DNA from: Halorubrum rubrum
Lineage (GTDB): Archaea; Halobacteriota; Halobacteria; Halobacteriales; Haloferacaceae
NCBI RefSeq assembly: GCF_024494685.1
Contig: NZ_JANHDM010000002.1
Coordinates: 310,001 to 374,000 of the forward strand
DNA length: 64,000 nucleotides
Direction of reading: 5' to 3'
The position numbers and the translations under genes were made by a program. Below the pieces are notes generated by a model. That model worked only from the letters and a program-made list of their open reading frames with translations, made no database searches and was not told the DNA's origin. Of this stretch, positions 52,211 through 61,941 are shown in pieces. Each line of letters starts with the position of its first letter. Position 1 is the stretch's first letter.

Positions 52211-52444
52211 ACACAGGGCGATGCGTATAAAAAGTAGTTGCTCTTCCCGCCGGTCGTCTCGGTCGCCGTCGCGCACGGTCGATCGAAACCGCCGGGCGGG
52301 GCACCGCTGCTGACCGGACGCCCCGCAGAACGCGACCCGTGGAATCGTCCCCGCGATCCCGATGCCGACCACGACCGCCGGCGGGGCCGCCGCGCCCGTA
52401 GAAACGGAACTTTAATGCGAGAATCGCTCCCATCTCCCGATGAG

Positions 52445-52696
52445 ATGCTCTCGCCGCTGTTCATCGACACGTTCCTGCTCGATTATCACCTCGGGCACGT
52501 CCTGTTGCTCGCGTTCGTGGCCTCGCTGCTCGGCGTGCTCCCGCTGAAGTCACAGAAGGTGATCGCCGCGGTGCTCGTCACCTTCGGGCTGATATTCTCG
52601 ATGTCCCCGTACACGACCATGCCGGCGACGTACATCCTTCTCGGGATCGGGTTGGTGATAGTCGGGCCGCTCCTGTGGACGACCGCCGACTCCTGA
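52445..52696 (+). CDS. small membrane protein, about three TM helices (83 aa)
   Basis: MLSPLFIDTFLLDYHLGHVL leads into hydrophobic segments at about 18-35, 40-56 and 60-80, ending TTADS. No family recognised. An ACTTTAAT box near 52409-52416 is about 30 bp before the ATG at 52445, favouring this start over the in-frame ATG at 52415. Divergent from the FNT-Usp gene. Confidence 0.6.
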   Translation: MLSPLFIDTFLLDYHLGHVLLLAFVASLLGVLPLKSQKVIAAVLVTFGLIFSMSPYTTMPATYILLGIGLVIVGPLLWTTADS

Positions 52697-52861
52697 TCGT
52701 TCCCGTCCTTCGATCCGCTCCTCTCGTCCCCGTTCTCTCCGCCCCGGCGTTCCCGTTCTCGTCCCCGTTTTCCGTCCGCTACGTTCGCGTCCGTCCCCTC
52801 CCGCGTTCTCGCGTCGGTCGCGATCCCGCTCCTTTTTGACGCCCCGGAGCAACGCCTCCGC

Positions 52862-53743
52862 ATGGTAACGGTACGGGCACCCGCGACCAGCGCGAACCTC
52901 GGGAGCGGCTTCGACGTCTTCGGGGCGGCGCTCTCGCGGCCCGCCGACGTCGTCACGGTCGAGCGGGCCGACCGGACCACCATCGAGGTGACCGGCGTCG
53001 GAGCCCAATACATCCCGGAGGATCCCGAGGGCAACACCGTCGGGGCGGTCGTCGAGGCGCTCGACGCGCCCGCACACATCCACATCGACAAGGGCGTCCG
53101 CCCGGCGTCCGGGCTCGGTTCCTCGGCGGCCAGCGCCGCCGGGGCCGCGGTCGCGCTCAACCGCCTCTACGATCGGGGGTACTCCCGCGAGGAGCTCGTC
53201 CCCATCGCGGCCGAGGGCGAGGCGGTCGTCTCCGGCGTCGCCCACTCCGACAACGTCGCCCCCTCGCTTCTCGGCGGGTTCACGATATCGACGACCGACG
53301 GGACCAACAGCGTCGACGCGCGCGTCCCGCTCGTGGTGTGTCTCCCCGACGTGGCGGTCTCGACGCGGGACGCCCGCCGGGTCGTCCCCGAGACCGCCTC
53401 CATGGAGGACCTCGTCGAGACGGTCGGCAACGCTGCCACGCTCGCGGTCGGGATGTGCCGCTCGGACCCGGCGCTCGTCGGCGCGGGGATGAGCGACCCG
53501 GTCGTCACCCCGGAGCGCGCCCGGCTCATCACGGGGTACGACGCGGTCCACGACGCCGCGCTCGAGGCCGGCGCGACCGGCGTCACGGTGAGCGGGGCCG
53601 GCCCCGCGCTCGTCGCCGCCTGCCGCGAGGGGGACCGGCAGGCGATCGCGGCCGCCATGCTCGACGCCTTCGCCGACGCCGACATCGACGCCCGCGCCTA
53701 CCAGACCCGGATCGGCAAGGGCGCGACGATCATCGAGGAGTAG
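52862..53743 (+). CDS. thrB: homoserine kinase (293 aa)
   Basis: GHMP-family kinase phosphorylating homoserine, the substrate step for ThrC. MVTVRAPATSANLGSGFDVF at the start, the ATP-binding PASGLGSSAASAAGAAVALN (near 81-100), and the third GHMP motif GVTVSGAGPALVA near 240 are present. The ATG is at the position expected for family length. Threonine pathway partners lysC and thrC are at 9.4-11.9 kb. Confidence 0.95.
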   Translation: MVTVRAPATSANLGSGFDVFGAALSRPADVVTVERADRTTIEVTGVGAQYIPEDPEGNTVGAVVEALDAPAHIHIDKGVRPASGLGSSAASAAGAAVALNRLYDRGYSREELVPIAAEGEAVVSGVAHSDNVAPSLLGGFTISTTDGTNSVDARVPLVVCLPDVAVSTRDARRVVPETASMEDLVETVGNAATLAVGMCRSDPALVGAGMSDPVVTPERARLITGYDAVHDAALEAGATGVTVSGAGPALVAACREGDRQAIAAAMLDAFADADIDARAYQTRIGKGATIIEE

Positions 53744-53748
53744 GGGGG

Positions 53749-55008
53749 CTACGCCCGCCGGATCGGCGAGGTCATACAGTGGATCCCGCCGCCACCGTTC
53801 GTGAGGTGGTGCGGGTCGAGCCCCTCGCCGTCCGGCAACACCTCGACGCCCTCGCGTTTCAACCGCTCGATGGTGCGGTTCTCCTCCGGATCGTACTCGC
53901 CGTCGTCGGTCTCGTAGATGGGGAGGACGACCCCGTCCGCGACCGTGAGGAAGTTCGTCGCCCACCGCTCCGGGTACGGCGCGTCTATCACCTCGTAGCC
54001 GTGGCGGGCGAGGAGCTCGGCGACCGTCTCCTCGCCCCGGCGCTCGTACGTCTCTCCGACTCGCTCGAACACCTCGACGGTCGCCGCCTCGATCAGCGGC
54101 TCGCGCGCGACCGCCAGCCCCTCGGCGGCGACGTTGAGCCAGCCGTCGAGGTGGAGCAGCCGCGAGGAGGTGCCGTGTTCGGCGGCGAGCCGCTCGTCCG
54201 CCGACAGCGGCGGCCGGACCAGTCCGACCTCGTCGTAGCCGACCGCGCCCGCCTCGAGGAGTTCCCGCCCGCCGTCGTAGGTGGTCCGGAAGACGGTCTC
54301 CTCGCCCTCTTCGAGCGCCGAGACGCCCACGAGCGCGAACTCGCCGAGCGGGAGGAAGTCGCCGCCTTCGAGGGTCTCGCTCGCGCTCGTCCGGTGGGCG
54401 ATCTCCGCCCCGCGGGCGTGCCATGCCGCCTCGATTAGAGACTGCTCCCGCCGCCGCGTCGCGGTCCCGAGCCGCGGCAGGATCGGTCCGCGGTCGCCGA
54501 CGAGCTGGCAGTCGCGCTGGAAGTAGAGGTTCGTGATCGCTCGCTCGACGCGGACGCTCGTGTCGAGGGTCCCCGAATCGAGCGATCCCGGATCGGGATC
54601 GTCGTCGTCGCCGTCACCGGGATCGATGTCGGCGGTCCGCCCGACCGTCGGCCCCAGCAGGACGGTCTGGAGCCGCTCGTAGACCGTCGCGTCGGCGAGG
54701 TTCCCGGCGAGGTCCGCCCGCGTCGGCGGCGAGGTGCCGTCCTCGTCGACCCCGATCGCCTCCTCCACGAGCCCGTCGAGGACGCCGCCGTCGGCGAGGT
54801 CTTCGTGAATGTGACGGACCTCGACGCCGGCGTCCTCCAGCACCTCGACCATCCGCCGGTGTTCGCGTTTCGCCTCGCGCACCGAGAAGGGGCGCGCGAA
54901 GTGGTTCGGACCGGGGTCCATCGCGCCGATCGCCGCCTCGATCCCCGGCTCGTGGACCCGTACCGTCCGCAGCGTGTCGTACTCGGCCTTGACGGTCGGT
55001 TTCGGCAT
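53749..55008 (-). CDS. arginine/agmatine deiminase family (guanidine-modifying) hydrolase (419 aa)
   Basis: Pentein-fold enzyme: EYDTLRTVRVHEPG at the start, ETLEGGDFLPLGEFALVGVS in the middle, the catalytic His region LLHLDGWLNV and the Cys nucleophile in NGGGGIHCMTSP at the C-terminus. The GGGGIHC block resembles agmatine deiminases, while the overall layout resembles arginine deiminase, so the substrate is uncertain. An Asp/Gly-rich insert (about 130-150) is halophilic padding. No arcB/arcC neighbours are present, which argues against a fermentative ADI operon. Convergent with thrB (5-bp gap). Confidence 0.8.
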   Translation of the reverse strand: MPKPTVKAEYDTLRTVRVHEPGIEAAIGAMDPGPNHFARPFSVREAKREHRRMVEVLEDAGVEVRHIHEDLADGGVLDGLVEEAIGVDEDGTSPPTRADLAGNLADATVYERLQTVLLGPTVGRTADIDPGDGDDDDPDPGSLDSGTLDTSVRVERAITNLYFQRDCQLVGDRGPILPRLGTATRRREQSLIEAAWHARGAEIAHRTSASETLEGGDFLPLGEFALVGVSALEEGEETVFRTTYDGGRELLEAGAVGYDEVGLVRPPLSADERLAAEHGTSSRLLHLDGWLNVAAEGLAVAREPLIEAATVEVFERVGETYERRGEETVAELLARHGYEVIDAPYPERWATNFLTVADGVVLPIYETDDGEYDPEENRTIERLKREGVEVLPDGEGLDPHHLTNGGGGIHCMTSPIRRA

Positions 55009-55157
55009 GTGACGGTGTCGCGTACCGAACTCGCACGAATAAACGGATCGGGATCGGTCGATCAGTGTATAGCGAACAGATAGCGGAACGAAATTTGATC
55101 TATTCAAGTGTTGTCCCGAAACAGACTTAAGTCAGGTTTCAAACCAAAATAAGAGAT

Positions 55158-55841
55158 ATGCCCTCTGTTTCTGGAGACATAGAACTTTTCGAAGAAGTAC
55201 TTCATCAGTTACATCACGACTTCCAAAATCATCCGTTCCACTACGGAAATGAAAATCCGGTTATGCCGGAGCTGTATCGCCAGCTTCGAATACGACTTTC
55301 TCCAGAAACTGTCCCCCTGACATATCGTCAAGATCATAGCAATATGGATGACTGGAGAAATCGGGAAATGTTCGAACGGTTAGAACAGGAGAACCAGGAA
55401 ATCCCGCGTGTCCGTCCAGAGGTAAGATTCTATGACGACGAGATCTGGGGTGGAACGAAGACTGATTTTGATCTCGTTGTGTTTCCTGAGAAAGACGAAG
55501 TTGTGATGCAGGGTAAAAAGGAAGGGATTGGGAATTTTGTCGATATTCAGAGAACACAACTGTCGGTACTTTGTGAGATCAAGCATTCGATGAATATGAG
55601 TGGACAGTTCCGAAGCGGTGGCGAAAAAGACATTCAAGCACTCGCTGAATATCCCGGTGATGTCGGTAGACGATATTTCTTGTTCTTGGATTGGTGGCCC
55701 CAAGACGGATACGGAAAAGTCACTTTTGAGAAAGATATACGGCAATTAAAAGAGAGGATCGGCGATGTCTCTTCTCGTGTTGATGTCGCATACCTTCCGC
55801 GTACAGGCGATCTTAAGTTTGTACGGGGAATATGCCAGTGA
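55158..55841 (+). CDS. putative PD-(D/E)XK-superfamily nuclease in an AT-rich foreign segment (227 aa)
   Basis: Codon use and base composition (about 43-45% GC) differ sharply from all neighbours, indicating transfer. Possible catalytic layout: helix Glu in NENPVMPELYRQL (E38), Asp in KTDFDLVVFPEKD (D103/D105), and E140-I-K142 in SVLCEIKHS. A conserved-looking helix GGEKDIQALAEYP and strand RRYFLFLDWW follow, as in PD-(D/E)XK defence or repair nucleases. The spacing of D and ExK is long, so the assignment is tentative. CTTAAG upstream could be its promoter. A coupled 44-aa ORF overlaps its stop. Confidence 0.6.
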   Translation: MPSVSGDIELFEEVLHQLHHDFQNHPFHYGNENPVMPELYRQLRIRLSPETVPLTYRQDHSNMDDWRNREMFERLEQENQEIPRVRPEVRFYDDEIWGGTKTDFDLVVFPEKDEVVMQGKKEGIGNFVDIQRTQLSVLCEIKHSMNMSGQFRSGGEKDIQALAEYPGDVGRRYFLFLDWWPQDGYGKVTFEKDIRQLKERIGDVSSRVDVAYLPRTGDLKFVRGICQ

Positions 55842-55966
55842 TTTTTGATGAACAAATCCTGTTTGATGTACGCCCGGCTCTAACAGTTGATTCACTAAAT
55901 CACGAATTGGGCTATGTTGAAATCTCATCTCTCAGGCAAATTTCAGATGAAACCGTCGTTTACTGA
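55832..55966 (+). CDS. 44-aa ORF translationally coupled to the nuclease-like gene
   Basis: The ATG lies ten bases before the end of the upstream gene, in another frame, and the peptide begins MPVIFDEQILFDVRPALTVD and ends ISDETVVY. The same AT-rich codon use continues exactly to its stop and then the dispersed repeat begins, which favours a real gene or gene remnant over chance. It could be a small partner (antitoxin or immunity type), or the C-terminus of the upstream protein separated by a frameshift. No family recognised. Confidence 0.45.
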   Translation: MPVIFDEQILFDVRPALTVDSLNHELGYVEISSLRQISDETVVY

Positions 55967-56000
55967 CGATCACTAGTAGTACGATCATCTCGAATGAACT

Positions 56001-56336
56001 CGGATCGTTGCTGGCGCGGTGAACATGTCCAAAGCCCCAGCCGCGAGGACTCGGGGGCCTCGTTGCGCTCCTCGTCACTCGCGTTGCTCGCTCCTGCGGT
56101 GCTTACTTCGGCCACCGTCGCCCTCGCAGCTGCCCCTTTGAATCCCTCCCGGCCCGCACAGCACCGCACCTCACGCCTCCCCAGCCTCGCTGCTCACTGC
56201 TCGCGGTTTCACCGCTCGCTGCCGAGGTGCTCACTTCGTTCGCACCTCGCACCGTTCGCAGCGTCCCTCGCGGTCTGCTCGCGCCCTCTTGGGCGCTCGC
56301 AGGCGCGCCACCACAACTCGGTCATTGACTCGCTAT
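56001..56336 (+). repeat. dispersed structured intergenic repeat, copy 3 (divergent, interior orientation B)
   Basis: Shares with copies 1 and 2 GGATCGTTGCTGG, AAAGCCCCAG, arms CAGCCGCGAGG (56038-56048) and CCTCGCAGCTG (56122-56132; the T-to-C change in one arm is matched by an A-to-G pairing change opposite, shifted by one base), a 73-bp interior, CCCCTTTGAATCCC, CCTCACGCCTCCCCAGCCTC, and the hairpin GCGCCC-TCTT-GGGCGC (about 56282-56297). Less similar than copies 1 and 2 are to each other. It starts about 35 bp after the AT-rich segment ends. Confidence 0.82.
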
Positions 56337-56416
56337 CTTGTTCGTAAAAACACGAAGTGAAACCCCTCTAAGAATAGTTCTACGGCACTTCTCGCGTACG
56401 GCGCCCGCCTCCCGAT

Positions 56417-57325
56417 CTAGACGCCGCGGCCCTGGAGCTTCTCCTCCTCGGGCAGCGACTCGTTCGACTGCCCCTTCATCCCCTTGCCGATCCCGGTCGC
56501 GATCCGGGCGAGCTCGTCCGGGTCGTCCCAGTTGTTGACGGCCTCGACGATGGCGGTGCCCATCGCCTCGGGGTCCTCCGCGCCGAAGATCCCGGAGCCG
56601 ACGAAGATGCCGTCACAGCCGTGATACATCATGAGCGCGGCGTCCGCGGGCGTCGCGATCCCGCCCGCCGCGAAGTTGACGACCGGGAGCCGGCCGAGGT
56701 CGGCGGTCTCGTGGACCAACTCGCGGGGCGCGCCGTGCTCGCGGGCCCACTTCTCGCGCTCCTCGTGGTTGAGCCCCGTGAGCGTTCGGATCTGGTTTTT
56801 GATGGTGCGCTGGTGTTTGACGGCCTGGTTGACGTCGCCGGTGCCGGCCTCGCCCTTCGTCCGGATCATGGCCGCGCCCTCGCGGATCCGGCGAAGCGCC
56901 TCGGGGAGGTTCCGCGCGCCGCAGACGAACGGCGAGGTGAAGTCGCGCTTGTCGGTGTGGTACTCGTCGTCCGCGGGGGTGAGCACCTCCGACTCGTCGA
57001 TCATGTCGACGCCGAGCGATTCGAGGATCTCCGCCTCCTTGCGGTGACCGATCCGCGACTTCCCCATCACCGGGATGGAGACTTCGTCGATGATCTCGGT
57101 GACGTTCGCGGGGTCGGGCATCCGGGCGACGCCGCCGCGCTTCCGGATGTCGGCGGGGACGGCCTCGAGCGCCATCACCGCGACCGCGCCGGTGTCCTCC
57201 GCGATCCGCGCCTGCTCGCGGGTGACGACGTCCATGATGACGCCGCCCTTCTGCATCCGCGCGAAGCCGCGCTTGACGAGTTCAGTTCCCCGCTTCAGAT
57301 CCTCCAGATCGGTCGCCTCGGGCAT
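56417..57325 (-). CDS. pdxS: pyridoxal 5'-phosphate synthase lyase subunit PdxS (302 aa)
   Basis: Builds PLP from ribose 5-phosphate, glyceraldehyde 3-phosphate and ammonia as a dodecamer with the glutaminase Pdx[41 protein letters not shown], the Schiff-base lysine region [35 protein letters not shown] and [17 protein letters not shown] are all present. pdxT is not in the window. Near-complete identity to the family makes the ATG at 57325 secure; the frame beyond is shadow of mobA. Confidence 0.96.
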   Translation of the reverse strand: MPEATDLEDLKRGTELVKRGFARMQKGGVIMDVVTREQARIAEDTGAVAVMALEAVPADIRKRGGVARMPDPANVTEIIDEVSIPVMGKSRIGHRKEAEILESLGVDMIDESEVLTPADDEYHTDKRDFTSPFVCGARNLPEALRRIREGAAMIRTKGEAGTGDVNQAVKHQRTIKNQIRTLTGLNHEEREKWAREHGAPRELVHETADLGRLPVVNFAAGGIATPADAALMMYHGCDGIFVGSGIFGAEDPEAMGTAIVEAVNNWDDPDELARIATGIGKGMKGQSNESLPEEEKLQGRGV

Positions 57326-57494
57326 GTTCGAAGGTACGGCCGCGGGCCACTTAACGGGTCGCTTTCGGCGGGCTGACGCCCGCCGCCGCGTCGTTCCGCC
57401 CTCGACTCGATCGCCGCCTTCGGACGCCGGGTTCGACCCTCCAACGGCTCCACCGACCGCAAACACGAAGGGCGTCGGTCGCGAGGAGTCTCGC

Positions 57495-58172
57495 ATGCCG
57501 ACCGGTGCCATCATCGCGGGCGGGCGGTCGACGCGCTTCGGCGACGCCGACAAGTCGGTCGCCGAGCTCGCGGGGGTTCCGATGATCCGCCGGGTCGCGG
57601 ACCGGCTCGCGGGCGCGGACGCCCCGGTCCCGCCGGGCGCGGCGCGGGCCAGCGGCGGCGACCCGGTCGTCGACGACCTCGTGGTGAACTGTCGGCCGGA
57701 CCAACGCGAGGCCATCGCCGAGGCCCTGGAGGAGTATCCGCTTCCGATCCGGTGGGCGCTCGACGACGAGCCGGACCGCGGACCGCTCGCGGGGATCCGC
57801 AACGCGTGCCGGGCCGCCGCCGGCGAGTACGCGCTCGTCGTCGCCTGCGACGTCCCGTTCGTCGACCCCTCGTTCGCGGAGACGCTCCTTTCGGACGCGG
57901 TCGACGCCGACGCCGACGCCGCGATCCCGCGGCTCGAGGACCGGTGGTTCCAGACGACGCAGGCGGTCTACCGCGCCGACGCGACGGCGGCCGCCTGCGA
58001 CCGCGCGCTCGACCGCGGCGACGGGAAGATCCTCGCCGCGGTCGAGGAGCTGTCGGTGGTCCGAATCGAGGACGCGGCCATCCGCGAGCGGACGACGGAG
58101 CACACCTTCACGAACGTCAACACGCGCGAGGAGTTCGAGGCGGCGGAGGCGCGCCTCGCCGAGCACGTCTGA
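57495..58172 (+). CDS. mobA: molybdenum cofactor guanylyltransferase-like protein (225 aa)
   Basis: Nucleotidyltransferase fold with [20 protein letters not shown] (residues 3-22), [29 protein letters not shown] and [13 protein letters not shown] (the metal-binding Asp). The C-terminus ends [20 protein letters not shown], matching the NxNTPED-like end of MobA. It attaches GMP to molybdopterin. An internal insert [16 protein letters not shown] is Gly-rich. Relation to the tungstate importer at 46-48.5 kb is functional, not positional. Confidence 0.85.
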   Translation: MPTGAIIAGGRSTRFGDADKSVAELAGVPMIRRVADRLAGADAPVPPGAARASGGDPVVDDLVVNCRPDQREAIAEALEEYPLPIRWALDDEPDRGPLAGIRNACRAAAGEYALVVACDVPFVDPSFAETLLSDAVDADADAAIPRLEDRWFQTTQAVYRADATAAACDRALDRGDGKILAAVEELSVVRIEDAAIRERTTEHTFTNVNTREEFEAAEARLAEHV

Positions 58173-58200
58173 ATCAACGAGTCAGAATCAGCGAGCAGAA

Positions 58201-58791
58201 TCAGTCCGTCAGGACCTCGTAGGCGCGGTTCAACTCCTTGAACGCCTCCTCGTCTCCCTCCGCCGCGTCGGGGTGGAGCCGCTTCGCGCGCTCGCGGTAG
58301 GTCGACCGGACGGTCTCGCCGTCGGCGCTCGGATCGAGGTCCAGCGTCGCGTACGCCTCCCGCTCCGACATCCCGCGCGGCGAGGGCGCTCGATCGCGGG
58401 GGTCGCGGGAGCCGCGGCCGTCGCGAGGGCCGGCTCCGAACCCTCCGCGAGACGCGCCCGTTCCGGCGCGACCGGCGCGTTCGCCGGCCGTCGATCGACC
58501 GGACCCCGCCGCGCCGGTTCCGGCGCTTCGATACGCGTCGCGGCGGTTCTCCGCGGCGCGGGCGCGCTGTCTGGCGCGCTCACGCTCCGTCGGTCCGATC
58601 CGGTCGGCCTCGCGGCGCACCCGCTCTCGGAGCCGGCCGCTGGCGTGGAACCACATGAGGTACGCCGCGGCCCCGAAGGGGATGGCGACGGCCAACAGCA
58701 CGGGATTGACGACGACGCCGGCGACGACGAGAAGCGCCGTCAGCCCGACGAACGTCGCCGCCATCCCCACGAGGATCGTTCGGTTCGCCAC
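58201..58791 (-). CDS. membrane-anchored J-domain protein (196 aa)
   Basis: Two N-terminal TM helices (about 7-27 and 30-46), a long Arg/Ala/Gly-rich linker, and a C-terminal J domain (about 143-196): EAYATLDLDPSADGETVRST, the HPD signature in RLHPDAAEGDE, and FKELNRAYEVLTD. J domains recruit Hsp70 (DnaK); here to the membrane. Reverse topology (J domain last) differs from canonical DnaJ, and there is no zinc or G/F region. The neighbouring mutS promoter is divergent. Confidence 0.85.
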   Translation of the reverse strand: MANRTILVGMAATFVGLTALLVVAGVVVNPVLLAVAIPFGAAAYLMWFHASGRLRERVRREADRIGPTERERARQRARAAENRRDAYRSAGTGAAGSGRSTAGERAGRAGTGASRGGFGAGPRDGRGSRDPRDRAPSPRGMSEREAYATLDLDPSADGETVRSTYRERAKRLHPDAAEGDEEAFKELNRAYEVLTD

Positions 58792-58971
58792 GTCGGATCG
58801 TTGGGAGTTCCAGAACCGTAAGAGTCTCGGGGGCGACGATGACGACGCTGCCGGCGACGGACCGGGATCGGCGGCCCGCCGGTCCGGGTCGGTTCCGGGT
58901 GCTCGGCGAACGTCGAGTCGGAGCGCTCGCTGAGCGTGTCGTTTATACTCGCGGGCGACCCGCTTGCGGGT

Positions 58972-61941
58972 ATGTCAACGGCGGACCGGGAGACGGTCAC
59001 GGGGATACCCCCCGGGATCGCGGCGGCCCGCGAGGAGCTCACGCCGATGCTCTCACAGTACGCGGAGCTGTGTGCGGACCACGAGGACGCCCTCGTCCTC
59101 TTCCAAGTCGGCGACTTCTACGAGGCGTTCTGCGAGGCCGCCGAGGCGGTCGCGCGCGTGTGCGAGGTGACGCTCACCGAGCGCTCGGACTCGACCGGCG
59201 ACTACCCGATGGCCGGGATCCCGATCGACAACGCCGCCTCCTACCTCGAATCGCTGCTCGACGCGGGCTACCGGGTCGCGGTCGGCGACCAGGTCGAGGA
59301 CGCCGAGGCGGCCTCCGGGCTCGTCGACCGCGCCGTGACCGAGGTGATAACGCCGGGGACCGTCGTCGAGGACGACCTGCTCGAGTCGGGGACGACCAAC
59401 TACGTCGCCGCGGTGACGCACGAGTCGGAGGCGCCGGCCGACGTCGATCCGGGACCGGGGCCGACCCTCGGACTCGCCGCCGTCGACGTCGCCACCGGCG
59501 AGTGTCTCGTCACCGCCGGCGAGCCGGGAACGGTCGCCGAGGAGCTCGATCGGATCGCCCCCGCGGAGGTGATCGTCGGGCCGGGGCTGGCCGGCGGCGA
59601 CGCGACGTGTGACGGCCCCGAACGCGGTTCGACGGAGTCCGAACCCGCCCCCGTCGAGTTCGACCCCGCCGCCGGCGACCCGGACCGGACGGTCCACGAC
59701 CACGACCCCGCCGCCTTCGAGCGCAGCGCAGCGGTCGACCGGCTGGAGTCGTACGTTCCCGTCCCGGAGCGCCGGTTCGACGGCGACGCGGAGCTGCGCG
59801 CCGCGGGCGCGGTGTTGGCGTACGCGGAGTACACCCAGGGCGGCGACGGCCCGCTCGCGTACGTCTCGCGGATCCGACGGTACGACCCGCGCGACCGGCT
59901 GCGGCTCGACGCGGCGGCCCAGCGCAGCCTCGAGCTCTTCGAGAACCGCGGGATCGGCGCGAGCGACACGCTGTTCGACGCCCTCGACTCGACGAACTGC
60001 GCGCTCGGGCGGCGATGTCTCGAACGGTGGCTCCGCCGGCCGCTCGTCGACGCCGCCGAGATCGCCTCGCGCCACGACGCGGTCGGCGAGCTCGCGGACC
60101 GGACCCTCGTTCGGGAGGGGATCGCGGACGCGCTCGCGACCGCCTACGACCTCGAGCGGCTCGTCGGCCGGGTCTCACGCGGCCGCGCCGACGCCCGCGA
60201 CCTCCGGTCGCTGTACGCCACGCTCGCGGTCGTCCCCGAGTTGAAGGCGACGCTGGCTGAGGGAGAGGGCGGACGGCGTTCCGGGGGGGAGGTCTCCGGA
60301 GCAGAGGGATCCGGGGCAGGGGGTCCCGAGACCCTCCCCCGAACCGACCACCTTCGCGCCCTCCGCGACCGGCTCGACGAGCTGGAGGAGGTCCGCGAGC
60401 TGATCGACGCGGCGATCGCGACCGACCCGCCCCAGGAGATCACGGAGGGCGGCGTGATCCGCGAGGGGTTCGACGACGACCTCGACGCCCTCCGCGCGAC
60501 GGAGCGCGAGGGCCGCGAGTGGGTCGCGGACCTGGAAGCCAGGGAACGCGAACGCACCGGGATCGACTCGCTGTCGGTCGGGCACAACCAGGTCCACGGC
60601 TACTACATCGAGGTGACCGACGCCAACCTCGACCGGGTGCCCGACGACTACCGCCGTCGCCAGACGCTGAAGAACAGCGAGCGCTACTACACCCCGGCGT
60701 TGAAGGAGCGCGAGGAGGAGATCGTGGGGGCCGCAGAGCGTGCCGACGCCCTGGAGTACGAGCTGTTCGCCGACGTCCGCGACCGGGTCGCGGCGGAGAC
60801 CGAGCGGATCCAGGCGCTCGCGGACGCGCTCGCCGAACTGGACGCGTTGGCGTCGCTGGCGGCGGTCGCCGTCGCGCACGACTACGTCCGCCCCGAGGTC
60901 GTCGACGACCCCGACGCGGGCATCGAGATCGAGGGGGGCCGTCACCCCGTCGTCGAGCGGACCGAGGACGCGTTCGTCCCGAACGACGCGGACCTCCCGC
61001 GCGGGTCGATCGCGGTGATCACGGGGCCGAACATGAGCGGGAAGTCGACGTACATGCGGGCGGTGGCGCTCGCGGTCGTGCTCGCCCAGACCGGCTCGTT
61101 CGTCCCCGCGCAGGCCGCCCGGCTTCCGGTCTTCTCCCGCCTCTTCACTCGCGTCGGGGCCTCCGACGACATCGCGGGCGGCCAGTCGACGTTCATGCGC
61201 GAGATGAGCGAGCTGACGGAGATCCTCCACGACGCCGGCCCGGACTCGCTCGTCCTCCTCGACGAGGTCGGCCGCGGCACCGCCACCACCGACGGGCGGG
61301 CGATCGCCCGCGCGGCCGCGGAGTTCGTCCACGACGAACTGGGGGCGACCGCGCTCTTCGCCACGCACTACCACGACCTCACCGACCTCGCCGCCGAGCG
61401 CGAGCGCGCGTTCAACCTCCATTTCACCGCCACCCGCGAGGACGGCGAGGTGACGTTCCTCCACCGGGTCGTCCCCGGCGCGTCCTCGTCGTCGTACGGC
61501 GTCGAGGTGGCCGAGCTCGCCGGCGTGCCTGCGGCCGTCGTCGAGCGCTCTCGCGAACTCGTCGCCGAGACCGAGGCGGGAGCCGGCGCGCCCCTCGGTC
61601 CGGGGCGGACGGACGACGAGATCGCCCCCGATCGCGGGACGGATCCCGACGCGGAGGACGTCTCGCTCCGCGAGTTCCTCGCCGAGGAGGAGGCCGATGA
61701 CCTCCCCGCCATCGAACCGGCCGACGACCCCGCCGCTGGCGACGAGGCGGACCCCGACGTCGACGCGGACCCCGTCACCGACGCGGACTCCGGCACCGGT
61801 TCGACTGCCGACGCGGCGGGCGACGTTCCGCCCTCGGTCGCCGCGGAGCTGCGCGATCTGGACCTCGCGCGCACGACCCCGATAGAGGCGCTGAACGCCC
61901 TTTACGACCTCCAGAACCGACTCGAGGACGATGACGACTGA
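58972..61941 (+). CDS. mutS: DNA mismatch repair protein MutS (989 aa)
   Basis: N-terminal mismatch-recognition domain with the Phe-x-Glu motif in [10 protein letters not shown] (near 46-55). The core and lever domains include [16 protein letters not shown]-like [14 protein letters not shown]. ATPase motifs are Walker [13 protein letters not shown] (near 685), Walker [12 protein letters not shown], and FATHYHDL with the signature His. An acidic Asp/Ala-rich insert (about 870-950) precedes the C-terminal helical segment [18 protein letters not shown]. The box GTTTATACTC (58941-58950), centred 27 bp upstream, fixes the leaderless ATG at 58972 rather than 58936. It overlaps mutL by 11 bp. Confidence 0.95.
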   Translation: MSTADRETVTGIPPGIAAAREELTPMLSQYAELCADHEDALVLFQVGDFYEAFCEAAEAVARVCEVTLTERSDSTGDYPMAGIPIDNAASYLESLLDAGYRVAVGDQVEDAEAASGLVDRAVTEVITPGTVVEDDLLESGTTNYVAAVTHESEAPADVDPGPGPTLGLAAVDVATGECLVTAGEPGTVAEELDRIAPAEVIVGPGLAGGDATCDGPERGSTESEPAPVEFDPAAGDPDRTVHDHDPAAFERSAAVDRLESYVPVPERRFDGDAELRAAGAVLAYAEYTQGGDGPLAYVSRIRRYDPRDRLRLDAAAQRSLELFENRGIGASDTLFDALDSTNCALGRRCLERWLRRPLVDAAEIASRHDAVGELADRTLVREGIADALATAYDLERLVGRVSRGRADARDLRSLYATLAVVPELKATLAEGEGGRRSGGEVSGAEGSGAGGPETLPRTDHLRALRDRLDELEEVRELIDAAIATDPPQEITEGGVIREGFDDDLDALRATEREGREWVADLEARERERTGIDSLSVGHNQVHGYYIEVTDANLDRVPDDYRRRQTLKNSERYYTPALKEREEEIVGAAERADALEYELFADVRDRVAAETERIQALADALAELDALASLAAVAVAHDYVRPEVVDDPDAGIEIEGGRHPVVERTEDAFVPNDADLPRGSIAVITGPNMSGKSTYMRAVALAVVLAQTGSFVPAQAARLPVFSRLFTRVGASDDIAGGQSTFMREMSELTEILHDAGPDSLVLLDEVGRGTATTDGRAIARAAAEFVHDELGATALFATHYHDLTDLAAERERAFNLHFTATREDGEVTFLHRVVPGASSSSYGVEVAELAGVPAAVVERSRELVAETEAGAGAPLGPGRTDDEIAPDRGTDPDAEDVSLREFLAEEEADDLPAIEPADDPAAGDEADPDVDADPVTDADSGTGSTADAAGDVPPSVAAELRDLDLARTTPIEALNALYDLQNRLEDDDD

